23,014 bases of DNA from positions 1 to 23,014 of the forward strand of contig VBHI01000358.1 in assembly GCA_005881495.1 (NCBI GenBank). The letters are read 5' to 3'. This DNA is from Chloroflexota bacterium (GTDB lineage Bacteria; Chloroflexota; Ktedonobacteria; Ktedonobacterales; Ktedonobacteraceae). Below the pieces are notes generated by a model, which made no database searches, was not told the DNA's origin, and saw nothing but the letters and a program-made list of their open reading frames with translations. Position 1 is the stretch's first letter. Every line of letters begins with the position of its first letter. The translations under genes and the position numbers were made by a program. Positions 1-7,079 of the stretch are shown here, in pieces.

Positions 1-373
1 AGACGGAATTGATCCCGGTGGCGCACCCACTGAAGGGCAGGGTGGTCTCGCCCCAGGTCGTCCCACCATCGGATGAGAAGCCAGCGACCAGGCCCTGGGC
101 CCCGCCGTTCGACCAGCGGTCCTGCTGCCAGACACCAACAATGTTTTTAGGATTGGCCGGATTGACGGAAACCGAGGGTTCAACCTCAGCATTGAGGTAA
201 TTGGTACCCGGCTGGCCAGCGGTCGAACAGCCAGCATAGGGGCTTGGGCCGGAGACAGTGACCAGGCTGACCGGGCTAGCTGCAAAGGCACCAGCGGTAG
301 TGGCCACGATGGACAGTACAACCAGCAATACTGTGAGGGGTGCGATCACCCTCACATGCTTCAGGTGACTCAT
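1..373 (-). CDS. Secreted Asp-box (BNR/sialidase-like) protein, N-terminal part
   Basis: Read on the minus strand from an ATG at 373, the frame stays open to the window edge, giving 124 residues of a longer protein. AGGAGG ends six bases before the ATG, which fixes the start. The N-terminus (MSHLKHVRVIAPLTV...) is a typical Sec signal: two Lys/Arg/His-containing turns, a long hydrophobic stretch and a likely cleavage after AFAA near residue 32. The mature part contains NPANPKNIVGVWQQD and the Asp-box SSDGGTTW (S-x-D-x-G-x-T-W), the mark of sialidase/BNR beta-propellers. Bacterial proteins of this type are often annotated as exo-alpha-sialidase, but the Asp box alone does not show glycosidase activity. 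The catalytic part, if any, lies outside the window. It is probably exported and acts outside the cell. The type of fold is fairly sure; the substrate is unknown. Confidence 0.75.
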   Translation of the reverse strand, partial: MSHLKHVRVIAPLTVLLVVLSIVATTAGAFAASPVSLVTVSGPSPYAGCSTAGQPGTNYLNAEVEPSVSVNPANPKNIVGVWQQDRWSNGGAQGLVAGFSSDGGTTWGETTLPFSGCATGINSV

Positions 374-414
374 GAAATCCTCCTACAAGTGAACTCTGTC
401 CCGAAATGAACGTT

Positions 415-444
415 AAAATATGCCAATTCATCAATAAAAGACAA
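415..444 (-). promoter_or_regulatory. Candidate promoter of the Asp-box protein gene
   Basis: On the minus strand TTGTCT (-35-like, 439-444) is followed after 18 bases by TATTTT (-10-like, 415-420). Transcription would start about 35 bases before the ATG at 373. Both boxes match the sigma-70 consensus only partly, so this is a suggestion from spacing and position. Confidence 0.3.
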
Positions 445-505
445 AGAGGCAACCGTGAACAGTATAGAAGGATTGCAGAGAATTGAGGAAGAGCAAAGAG
501 GTTGT

Positions 506-527
506 GATCTGGTTAAGATCTGGTTAA
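506..527. promoter_or_regulatory. Two 11-bp direct repeats, possible response-regulator site
   Basis: GATCTGGTTAA occurs twice head to tail at 506-516 and 517-527 (on the minus strand TTAACCAGATC twice). A weaker third unit at 495-505 keeps the GGTT core. An exact 11-bp period puts the two copies on one face of the helix, the arrangement bound by OmpR/PhoB-family response regulators. The site lies about 60 bases upstream of the candidate promoter of the Asp-box gene, where an activator would sit. The rest of 374-721 holds no convincing gene. No regulator gene is visible nearby, so the assignment is inference. Confidence 0.35.
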
Positions 528-721
528 GATTGAGTGGTAATTTGATGATTTATTTGAACCATGCCTAAAAGTCATAATTGGGGGCCTACAGTAGCGTCCC
601 GATTTATCGAGGACCTACCGCAGGTGGAGATGTACAATCGAGGCGTATACAAGTATGCCCCCAAGAATCACTTTCCAGCAAGTGCTCAGGCTTTTCTAGC
701 ATTACAGACGTATCACAAAAA

Positions 722-2023
722 TTACATTGTTGTCCAGCCAACAATACTCAATGATGCCCCTTTGCCGCTGATGGACGCGATTGTCGTTGGTGTTCCACCA
801 CTGAGCGAGCCAATTTCGAGCGTTTCTTTATGACTTCCATTGGCCTGCAATGCATACGTGCTGTTATCGCGGGACACGTTTGACCAGGGGAACTGCGTTG
901 CACTGTTGAAGCCGCTAGAAATTCCTGGCACATCCGTTGTCAGGCGGGTAAGGCCGGTGCCATTGGTCTGCATCTTCCACAAACCGTTGTGACTCTGATC
1001 AACCTGGCCAGCAATTGAAAAGGAGTCGATGATGAAAAGCAGGGTTGTGGGAGTGACCGCTCGCACGCTGGTCACCGCGTATGCTGGTGTCGAATACAGC
1101 GCCTGCGCTTGTCCGCCAAAGGCCGGTCGTACGGTAATAGTACTTGGACCCGTGTCACCACCCTGTCCACAGACACAGGTGTTGATAAACAGTTTGCTTC
1201 CATCGTAACTGCTATCGAAGTCGGCAAAGTTGCCATTGAAGACCACCGGGAGATTGCTCAATTGCTGGTTAGCGCCCTTCCTGGTATCGAGCAGGTAGAT
1301 GATGTTGGGGGGCTGATCGATCTGCGTATTGGTGATATAAATGCGTCTGGTATCGAGCCATGCGCGCACGATGACGCCATTATTCGCTGGCGCTGACAGG
1401 TCTGTTTGTACCACACCAGTGGTAGCATTCAGGACATCGACATGCTGTGTGCCATTACTGACGGTACTGAAGACGACAAGCTTCTGATCAGTTGACCACT
1501 GGGACTGGTCGATTGACGAGGCACAATAGAGGGTCTGCAAGTACGTGCCATCCATCCGAATCAGTTGGAGTTTGGACAACTGCGATCCTTGCACCGTCTG
1601 TTGCGTCACGAAGAGCACCCACTGGCCATCTGCCGAAATCTGTATCCCAGCAATGTTCTTCTGCTGCACCGCATAAATGACCGTCTTCGTTTTGGTCACC
1701 ACGTCGTAACGCTTCAAGAAGCTGCTGAGAGGATTGCCATTGGTATCGAAGGTGCTATACGTATACACGACGTTTCGATGCGGTCCCAATGAGAGATAGG
1801 GTAGAACGGCGGCTCGTCCCGTCCCCGGCGCCGGGCACGAGGTCGAGATAGTTGTTTGCTGTGCCAGGCTGCTTGAGCTTGGCAACAGTGATAGATTTGC
1901 CAGCCCAGAGGTCTGTTGTATTTGTGGTGCCTGTTGTACCTGTGTACCGCACGCGCTAAGAAAAAGAGCGAAGAGACAGCCGAGTAATAGAAGCGAGAGT
2001 GATCCATACTTTTTGAGAGACAT
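722..2023 (-). CDS. Secreted beta-propeller-type lipoprotein
   Basis: The protein has 433 residues if it starts at the ATG at 2023. I prefer this start over the one 15 codons upstream because GAGGAG lies eight bases before it and because the protein then opens with a clean lipoprotein signal: Lys-Lys, a hydrophobic core, and the lipobox LSAC with the acceptor Cys at residue 25. After a Gln/Ser-rich spacer the chain has repeated blocks such as ISADGQWVLFVTQQ, STDQKLVVFSTVSNG and DSSYDGSKLFINT. These resemble the blades of TolB/WD40-like beta-propellers (PD40-type repeats). It is probably anchored to the outer face of the membrane and binds a ligand or partner; no catalytic motif is seen. It stands alone, 227 bases downstream of the AAA+ gene on the same strand. 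The propeller call rests on repeat appearance only. Confidence 0.7.
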   Translation of the reverse strand: MSLKKYGSLSLLLLGCLFALFLSACGTQVQQAPQIQQTSGLANLSLLPSSSSLAQQTTISTSCPAPGTGRAAVLPYLSLGPHRNVVYTYSTFDTNGNPLSSFLKRYDVVTKTKTVIYAVQQKNIAGIQISADGQWVLFVTQQTVQGSQLSKLQLIRMDGTYLQTLYCASSIDQSQWSTDQKLVVFSTVSNGTQHVDVLNATTGVVQTDLSAPANNGVIVRAWLDTRRIYITNTQIDQPPNIIYLLDTRKGANQQLSNLPVVFNGNFADFDSSYDGSKLFINTCVCGQGGDTGPSTITVRPAFGGQAQALYSTPAYAVTSVRAVTPTTLLFIIDSFSIAGQVDQSHNGLWKMQTNGTGLTRLTTDVPGISSGFNSATQFPWSNVSRDNSTYALQANGSHKETLEIGSLSGGTPTTIASISGKGASLSIVGWTTM

Positions 2024-2167
2024 TGTTTTTCTCCTCGATTGAGTGACGTTTTTAAGAAGGATGTACAAGCGAACTATTAACCGAGATATACGAGGTTGTA
2101 AAAATGGGCTGAAGCTTTTTTAGGCTTCAAGAGTAGAACGCAAGGGGAGAATTTATTTGTGTGCAGT

Positions 2168-2202
2168 GGTTCACATTTTGAGGGTGAAGTTGGTCACATT
2201 TT
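2168..2202. repeat. Paired repeat resembling an insertion-sequence end
   Basis: GGTTCACATTTT (2168-2179) and GGTCACATTTT (2192-2202) form an imperfect direct repeat 24 bases apart in an otherwise gene-free gap. Multiple short terminal repeats of this look occur at the ends of some IS21-type elements. No transposase lies nearby, so at most this is a solo end. It could equally be a protein-binding site. Confidence 0.22.
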
Positions 2203-2224
2203 CAAAAAAAGGAAACTGATCAAA

Positions 2225-2239
2225 CTCCGATTCTCGGAG
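2225..2239 (-). terminator. Possible terminator of the AAA+ ATPase gene
   Basis: Twelve bases after the ATPase stop codon, the minus strand forms CTCCGA-GAA-TCGGAG, a perfect 6-bp stem with a 3-base loop. It is followed by TTTGATCAGTTTCC and then seven T's. The U-tract starts with only three T's, so termination may be weak. Confidence 0.45.
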
Positions 2240-2250
2240 ATTGAAATTCC

Positions 2251-3654
2251 TCAGAACGCCCTGCTCGCGCCAAGCAGCCGTTTGGTCAGCTCGCCCCCTT
2301 CAAAGACCAGTTCTTTCAGCGCTTCATCGATGTGACGGTCTTCGACGACGATGGCCTCGCTATCATGACTCTCGTCTGCGGAAAAGAGGGCGGCTTTGCG
2401 CATTAGCTCGCGAATGAACGCCGCGCTGACGCCCTCGGTCTGATCGATCAGTTCTGGCAAGTGTTCGAGGCGCACCGTCAGGCCCTGTCCGTACAGATCA
2501 AACAGCCGCCCGCGACAGTCACGGTCTGGTAATGGTATCTCGATGGCTTGGTCGATGCGTCCGGGGCGCGCCGCCAGCGCCGGTTCGAGAATATCGGGCC
2601 GGTTCGTGGTGAGCAGGAAGAGGATATCGGCATCGTCCGCCAGCCCGTCCATCTGGTTGAGCAGTTCAAAGAGCAGCGTGTTGCACCCTGATTCTTGTTC
2701 GGTACGCTCTTCCGCGATCAGGTCAACATCCTCGAGGATGATGGTAGCAGGTTGCAGCAGCCGTGCCATCTTGCACGAGCCTTCAAGCAGCCCGACGCCG
2801 CGCCCGGTGAGGAGCAGGGTGGTGCGTCCTTGCATCTGATGCGCCAGATACATCGCGGTGAGCGTTTTCCCGGTGCCGGGAGAGCCATAGAGTAGCAGGC
2901 CGCGCTTGATGTGACGCCCGGCTGCCTTCAGTCTCTCATTCAGTTGGGAAAAGCCAATCGTCTGTCGCTCGACGCGGCCCAGCACTCCCTCTGGCAAAAT
3001 GATGTTGTCGCGATGAATCTCTGGCAGGTGGTGGAAATGGACATCGAGCGCGTCGTGATTGCCCAGTGCTAGTGACACAATGTGGCTGCGATACACATTG
3101 TGCACGCGCATGCTGGTACGCAGCGTCCCCAGGATATGCTCTGCTCTGGCCGGGTCGAGTGCCATCACCTGGAGATCAACCGTGTTATGCCAGTCGCGCG
3201 GGCCGCTGATCAGCAGCGCTACCGGCTCATTTCCGTCATGCGCCAGGTACAGGCCGGTATTGACGCATACCTGCATGCGATCATCATGCAGTAGGATGTT
3301 GAGATATTCGACGGGTCCCTCTTTTGCCTCCGTGCTGTAATGCGGGGTCAGCAAATGGCTGAATTTCAGGCCCTCGTGGTCGGCATATGGGACGATACAT
3401 CCCAGCAGTTGTGATACCCAGCCGTCGCCTGAAAGGAGGTCGCTGATAGCCAGGTGCAGGTTGGGATGATCGGCCTTTTCAAATGTTTCGCGCACCGTAG
3501 GAAGGTGCATCGGGTCTGTTCCGAAGTGATTGCGCAGCTTGCTCAGGAAAACAGGCTCAGACTCTTCAACATGTACCTGCGCTGCTGCTGTGTCCATAAA
3601 ATGCTTGAATGATGTGAGAAAGCCGGTGAGATCAATCGGTTCTTCTGCTGTCAC
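2251..3654 (-). CDS. AAA+ family ATPase
   Basis: The protein has 467 residues and starts at a GTG at 3654; AAGGAG precedes it at good spacing and no better ATG is available. The C-terminal half is a complete AAA+ module: Walker A GSPGTGKT at 257-264, Walker B IILEDVD at 305-311, sensor-1 Asn in TTNRPD at 349-354, and the second region of homology with the arginines of AARPGRID at 361-368. A helical lid follows. The first ~220 residues are a separate domain that I do not recognise; such domains usually bind substrate. The classic-clade pattern (like FtsH, ARC or Bcs1) suggests a ring-shaped remodelling ATPase. There is no protease motif and no membrane segment, so it is probably cytoplasmic. 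No partner gene is evident beside it. The ATPase call is sure; the target is unknown. Confidence 0.88.
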   Translation of the reverse strand: MTAEEPIDLTGFLTSFKHFMDTAAAQVHVEESEPVFLSKLRNHFGTDPMHLPTVRETFEKADHPNLHLAISDLLSGDGWVSQLLGCIVPYADHEGLKFSHLLTPHYSTEAKEGPVEYLNILLHDDRMQVCVNTGLYLAHDGNEPVALLISGPRDWHNTVDLQVMALDPARAEHILGTLRTSMRVHNVYRSHIVSLALGNHDALDVHFHHLPEIHRDNIILPEGVLGRVERQTIGFSQLNERLKAAGRHIKRGLLLYGSPGTGKTLTAMYLAHQMQGRTTLLLTGRGVGLLEGSCKMARLLQPATIILEDVDLIAEERTEQESGCNTLLFELLNQMDGLADDADILFLLTTNRPDILEPALAARPGRIDQAIEIPLPDRDCRGRLFDLYGQGLTVRLEHLPELIDQTEGVSAAFIRELMRKAALFSADESHDSEAIVVEDRHIDEALKELVFEGGELTKRLLGASRAF

Positions 3655-3779
3655 GCTTAGTTCTCCTTATATATGGCACATATGTCTCTCGCCCCATGTA
3701 TATAATGGAATAGAAAGAGCGAAAACCAATAGAAAGAATTTTAGAGGTGACTTTTTAGATGACGCGCCGGTATTCATGA

Positions 3780-3808
3780 CTTGTAGTCTCCTAGCTTGTA
3801 GTCTCCTA
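3780..3808. repeat. 15-bp tandem duplication upstream of the ATPase gene
   Basis: CTTGTAGTCTCCTA occurs at 3780-3793 and again at 3795-3808. The spacing matches a recent slippage duplication or a paired binding site. On the minus strand it reads AGGAGACTACAAG and lies about 125-155 bases upstream of the ATPase start. Function is unknown. Confidence 0.4.
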
Positions 3809-3847
3809 AACGGCTTAACTTAGTTTATTGGTATCCTGTTAATTTTT

Positions 3848-4045
3848 TTAATTCGGTGGACCACTGCCTTCGGCGGCAGCTCTCCGCTCCGCGTCGGTCG
3901 GCGGCGCACTCCAGTAGACATCAATTTCCAGGTCGGAATAGCGGTCGGCGCTACCGCGTCCCGTGGAACCGGCCACCATGATAACCTGTGCCTTGGGATT
4001 GGCGGCATAGCCTTTTGCGATCTGTTACTCCCCGAGGGCCTGCAT
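3848..4045 (-). pseudogene. Nucleotidyltransferase (Pol-beta-type fold), decayed N-terminal fragment
   Basis: The minus strand reads MQALGE, then an in-frame TAA, then QIAKGYAANPKAQVIMVAG followed by STGRGSADRYSDLEIDVYW, ending at a TAA at 3850-3848. GS-T-GRGSADRYSDLEID is the active-site signature of DNA-polymerase-beta-type nucleotidyltransferases: Gly-Ser, then acidic residues carried as DxE. Normal family members continue for well over 100 residues beyond this point; here the frame ends soon after the signature. With a nonsense codon at position 7 and a lost C-terminus it cannot encode a working enzyme unless translation restarts, for which no suitable start is seen. It lies between the ATPase and the pentapeptide-repeat gene in 500 bases otherwise without a gene. 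Confidence 0.65.
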
Positions 4046-4126
4046 TGACAAACGGAAAAGTTATCTCTACAATCAATCGTATGGTGATTGCAGGGATAAC
4101 GAAATGGCAGTTCGGGAGGGAGCGAC

Positions 4127-4165
4127 ATGGTAAATGAGCTGGAAGGAAAACACATAGCATGGTAA
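4127..4165 (+). CDS. Possible 12-codon upstream leader ORF
   Basis: GGGAGGGAG lies just before an ATG at 4127 that encodes MVNELEGKHIAW and stops at TAA 4163-4165. That stop overlaps the ATGGTAA that begins the pentapeptide-repeat gene. This ribosome site is better than the one of the main gene, so ribosomes may load here and restart at 4159. The peptide is too short to judge by composition. Confidence 0.3.
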   Translation: MVNELEGKHIAW

Positions 4166-4752
4166 ACCAGCAGCAGTACTATATTCTCAAACAGGGCGTC
4201 GCGGTCTGGAATCAGTGGAGAAAAGAGCATCCAGAGATACTACCAGACCTCAGCGGCGTAAGCCTCATCAAGGCAAACCTTATCAGCGCAGACCTTAGCA
4301 GGACGGACCTCAGCCGAGCGAGTCTCTCCAGGATTGACCTGAGTGAGTCTGACCTGCGTGAGGTCAATCTCAGTAGCGCAATCCTCTACCGGGCTAACCT
4401 GAATCAAACCAACCTGAGCAAGGCCAACCTCAGTCTGGTATTTCTCGTCAGGAGCGAACTCATTCGGGCCAACCTGAGTGGGGCCAACGTGAGGGGAGCC
4501 AACCTGAGCAAAGTAGACCTCTATAGAGCTGACCTCATGTTTGCCGACCTCACCGGAACAGACCTGAGCGAGGCCAACTTGAGCGGGGCTTACCTGAATG
4601 GGGCTTTCCTCTACAGAGCCAACCTCGGATATGCCGACCTGAGCGAGGCCGATCTAAGTGGGACTATCCTGGACGAAGCCAACCTGAGAGGAGCCATCTA
4701 TGCCGAAGAACAACTCTCACAGGCCAAATCGTCTAATAACATGATCCGATGA
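4159..4752 (+). CDS. Pentapeptide-repeat protein
   Basis: The protein has 197 residues. From about residue 37 to 180 it is an unbroken series of five-residue units of the form A(D/N)LSx, for example ANLSG, ADLSE and ANLRG. These fold into the right-handed quadrilateral beta-helix (Rfr fold) of pentapeptide-repeat proteins. The N-terminal ~35 residues (YYILKQGVAVWNQWRKEHP) are a helical cap common in proteins of this kind from cyanobacteria and Chloroflexota. Some members mimic DNA and protect gyrase (Qnr, MfpA), but nothing here points to that role. There is no signal peptide, so it is presumably cytoplasmic. A weak GGAAGG lies 13 bases upstream; translation may depend on the short ORF that overlaps its start. 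The family is certain, the function unknown. Confidence 0.9.
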   Translation: MVNQQQYYILKQGVAVWNQWRKEHPEILPDLSGVSLIKANLISADLSRTDLSRASLSRIDLSESDLREVNLSSAILYRANLNQTNLSKANLSLVFLVRSELIRANLSGANVRGANLSKVDLYRADLMFADLTGTDLSEANLSGAYLNGAFLYRANLGYADLSEADLSGTILDEANLRGAIYAEEQLSQAKSSNNMIR

Positions 4753-4790
4753 TGGACTGGTCTGAGGATGTGAACGGTAAGGACGAACGC

Positions 4791-5921
4791 TTACCTCTCT
4801 GAGAAGGTCGTGATCGTCATCGTCTGGTTGTGCAATTTGCACGTGGCCCCTGGTGTAAAGGGGGAAATCTCACCATACGAGTAGAACCCCGTGAGCACAG
4901 CTCGGTCTCCTAGAACGGCACGTACCCCTTTCACTTCTTCATCGATGCGCTGCTTGAGTACCAGCTTTCGCCCCACGCAACTGATGAGCACAGCTAGATC
5001 AGGAGAGGAGCGAATCGGTTCATAGCTCGTCTTCGCCGCACCCACTGCCCCATCCACCAGTTGGTCGAAATTGGCTCGCATGAAGCGAGTATGCATTCCC
5101 TCTGGCATGTCTCCAGCAAACGTAATGCTTTGTTGAGCTTCGTTGACAGACAAAATCGTCCGTACCACTGGATCTGAACTATCTGGGGTGATCAGACACA
5201 ATGGAAAGAGCAACCCTGTAGCAGGCAGGCCTTGCGCATGCTCACCGAGGTAGGCTTTATACATTGGCAAGGCCAACTTGCCATCTAGCTCGTAAAGCAC
5301 GTTGCCCGCCGAGCGGGTAATTAATCGTTTGGGGCCGAAGGTTTCCCAACCGCCCAATGACCCATAACTCACGCGGAGACGTTTACTATAGAATCCAAGC
5401 ACGGCAATACTCTCTGCTTCTGGCTTACCCTCCCAGACTACAAGTGTCTCCTGAAACCTGGTACCATCGCCTGAAAGCCCCCCAGTAATGGTAACATGAG
5501 GAGGCAGGTGGCGAGTTAGCCCGGCAACGAGATCGCTTCCGTTAACATTCACCCCACGAGAGAGAACTAAGACATGAACGAGTCCTTCCTTGTCAAGCTC
5601 CTGTGCCAGGAGTGCTCCTGCTTGAAAGTCACGAATGCCGTTTTGGAGCTTGATACGTACCCCTTGCAGCGCGGTCTGTTCGAACTGGACTGCCGTTGCG
5701 ACTAAAGACTCGTCGAGTACTCGCGTACCAGAGATTTCACCAGCGGTCGAACAACCGAGAAGATGGGCACTGGGATAGGCCTGTTGGATCCCTTGGAGCA
5801 GGTCCCGCTGTTTAAGAAGGGATGGGCAACCAAACAGCAACACCAGTTGAGCTGCAGGTAGCTTGCCAGGGACAGTCGGCTCCCACCTGCTGCCTTGCCA
5901 TTGCATGTGTTCTATTTTCAT
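4791..5921 (-). CDS. FIST N-/C-domain sensory protein
   Basis: This 376-residue protein matches the length and layout of stand-alone FIST proteins: an N-terminal FIST domain (about residues 25-215) and a FIST_C domain (about 220-370). Marks are LLGCSTAGEISG near residue 54, the Gly-rich ITGGLSGDGTRF near 145, the central LYELDGKLALPMYKAYLGEH, and the terminal VLTGFYSYGEISPF. FIST domains are proposed sensors of small ligands, perhaps amino acids, and usually feed signal-transduction proteins. No kinase or chemotaxis gene is next to it here. A 5-codon ORF (MKDTK, 5935-5918) ends in AAATGAAA, sharing its stop with the ATG at 5921, and AAAGGAG precedes that small ORF. The two may be translationally coupled. 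It has no signal peptide and is cytoplasmic. Confidence 0.87.
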   Translation of the reverse strand: MKIEHMQWQGSRWEPTVPGKLPAAQLVLLFGCPSLLKQRDLLQGIQQAYPSAHLLGCSTAGEISGTRVLDESLVATAVQFEQTALQGVRIKLQNGIRDFQAGALLAQELDKEGLVHVLVLSRGVNVNGSDLVAGLTRHLPPHVTITGGLSGDGTRFQETLVVWEGKPEAESIAVLGFYSKRLRVSYGSLGGWETFGPKRLITRSAGNVLYELDGKLALPMYKAYLGEHAQGLPATGLLFPLCLITPDSSDPVVRTILSVNEAQQSITFAGDMPEGMHTRFMRANFDQLVDGAVGAAKTSYEPIRSSPDLAVLISCVGRKLVLKQRIDEEVKGVRAVLGDRAVLTGFYSYGEISPFTPGATCKLHNQTMTITTFSER

Positions 5922-6117
5922 TTTGTGTCTTTCATTTTATGTCGCACTCCTTTGATAGTGGCCGGGAGAGGTCACTGTCCTGCTTGTCATAGGCGGAGGA
6001 GCTGGGCAAAAGTTCTTGCTTTGCTGCAATGTTGTATGTAGCACCTCTATTTACTAGAATACGAGGAGAGGGCAGGGTTGTACAGCGCCGTAGTACTTTT
6101 TAGCCGAGACCTCGGAC

Positions 6118-6903
6118 TCAATCTTTCTCTGCCCCGCCAGGCACCTCAACCTCCGCAATGGACTCCCGTACCCAAGTAGGCCGATAGGGGAAACGCTCCA
6201 CCTGTTCGCGTTTGGTGGCTCCAGTGAGCACCAGGATGGTCCGCAGACCGCTCTCGGTCCCGGCGATGATATCGGTTTCCATGCGGTCACCGATGATCGC
6301 AGAGTCCTCGGAATGGGCATTGAGCGTGCGCAGGGCCGTGCGCATCATCAGCGGGTTCGGTTTCCCAATGATATAGGGCTTGACGCCCGTGGCTGCGCTG
6401 ATCAACGCAGCTACGGCACCGGTCGCGGGAATGATTCCCCCCTCATCAGGTCCCATCGTCTCAGGATTGGTAGCAATGAAACGCGCACCAGCAACCACGA
6501 AGCGGATGGCGCGGGTAATGTTTTCAAAGCTATACGTCGTCGTCTCACCCAGCACCACATACTCCGGCTCCTGATCGGTCAGAACGTATCCGATATCATG
6601 CAACGCTGTTGTCAACCCAGACTCTCCAATGACATATGCCCGCCCATCTGGTCGCTGAGCGTGAAGGAACTGCGCGGTCGCTAGTGCAGACGTGAAGATC
6701 GCTTCAGGCGGCACGTCCAGTCCCATATAGTGCAATCGCACCTGTAGGTCGCGTGGGGTATACCGCGAGTTATTGGTAAAAATCAAGAACGGAATCCCCT
6801 GAGCCCGCAGACGCTGCAAAAACTCTACTGCCCCAGGAAGCGGCATCGCGCCCTGCACGAGGACCCCATCCATATCGATCAAGTAATTCTTAATATTGTC
6901 CAC
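6118..6903 (-). CDS. HAD-superfamily class IIA (NagD-like) phosphatase
   Basis: The start is set at GTG 6903, giving 261 residues, because AGGAGG lies six bases before it. The frame is open 16 codons further upstream, but that stretch has no family likeness. HAD motifs are complete: DMDGV (nucleophile Asp10, acid Asp12), motif II TNNS at 43-46, Lys181 in IIGKPNP, and GDRMETD at 205-211 for Mg binding. The cap between motif II and the lysine is the class IIA type of NagD and phosphoglycolate / glycerol-3-phosphate phosphatases. Family members hydrolyse sugar phosphates, nucleotides, phosphoglycolate or glycerol 3-phosphate. Lying 171 bases downstream of glpD on the same strand makes glycerol 3-phosphate or a related triose phosphate a reasonable guess, but this is inference. 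It is cytoplasmic. Confidence 0.85.
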   Translation of the reverse strand: MDNIKNYLIDMDGVLVQGAMPLPGAVEFLQRLRAQGIPFLIFTNNSRYTPRDLQVRLHYMGLDVPPEAIFTSALATAQFLHAQRPDGRAYVIGESGLTTALHDIGYVLTDQEPEYVVLGETTTYSFENITRAIRFVVAGARFIATNPETMGPDEGGIIPATGAVAALISAATGVKPYIIGKPNPLMMRTALRTLNAHSEDSAIIGDRMETDIIAGTESGLRTILVLTGATKREQVERFPYRPTWVRESIAEVEVPGGAEKD

Positions 6904-7058
6904 TGATATCCTCCTGCTCGGCATTCCCCGCCGAATCTGGGGTGACGACATCGAAACCTGAAAAGTGTCTGTTAAGTCACTCGTTGGAGAGTGCTTGTTG
7001 TGGAAAGTTGCTTCTCAGTCAAAGAACTAGCTTGTAGAGCCGATGGAGAGAACCGTCT

Positions 7059-7079
7059 GCTAGCGCGCACTGCGCTAGC
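7059..7079. other. Stem-loop at the glpD stop codon
   Basis: GCTAGCGC (7059-7066) and GCGCTAGC (7072-7079) form a perfect 8-bp stem with a 5-base loop, covering the TAG of glpD. No T-run follows on either strand, so it is more likely an RNA-stabilising or weak termination structure than a classical terminator. Confidence 0.4.

Noticed and set aside
1..373. Calling the truncated protein a true sialidase
   Set aside because: One Asp box shows a propeller-type fold but not catalysis, and the catalytic region is outside the window.
561..833. 90-codon plus-strand frame overlapping the lipoprotein 3' end
   Set aside because: There is no ribosome site, the composition is unlike a protein, and it overlaps a well-supported gene on the other strand.
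3820..4230. 136-codon minus-strand frame between the ATPase and pentapeptide genes
   Set aside because: Its product has no family likeness. Another frame of the same strand shows the nucleotidyltransferase signature, so this one is a shadow of the decayed gene.
6103..6114. Terminator hairpin CCGAGACCTCGG after the HAD phosphatase gene
   Set aside because: The stem is only 4-5 bp and no T-run follows it on the minus strand.
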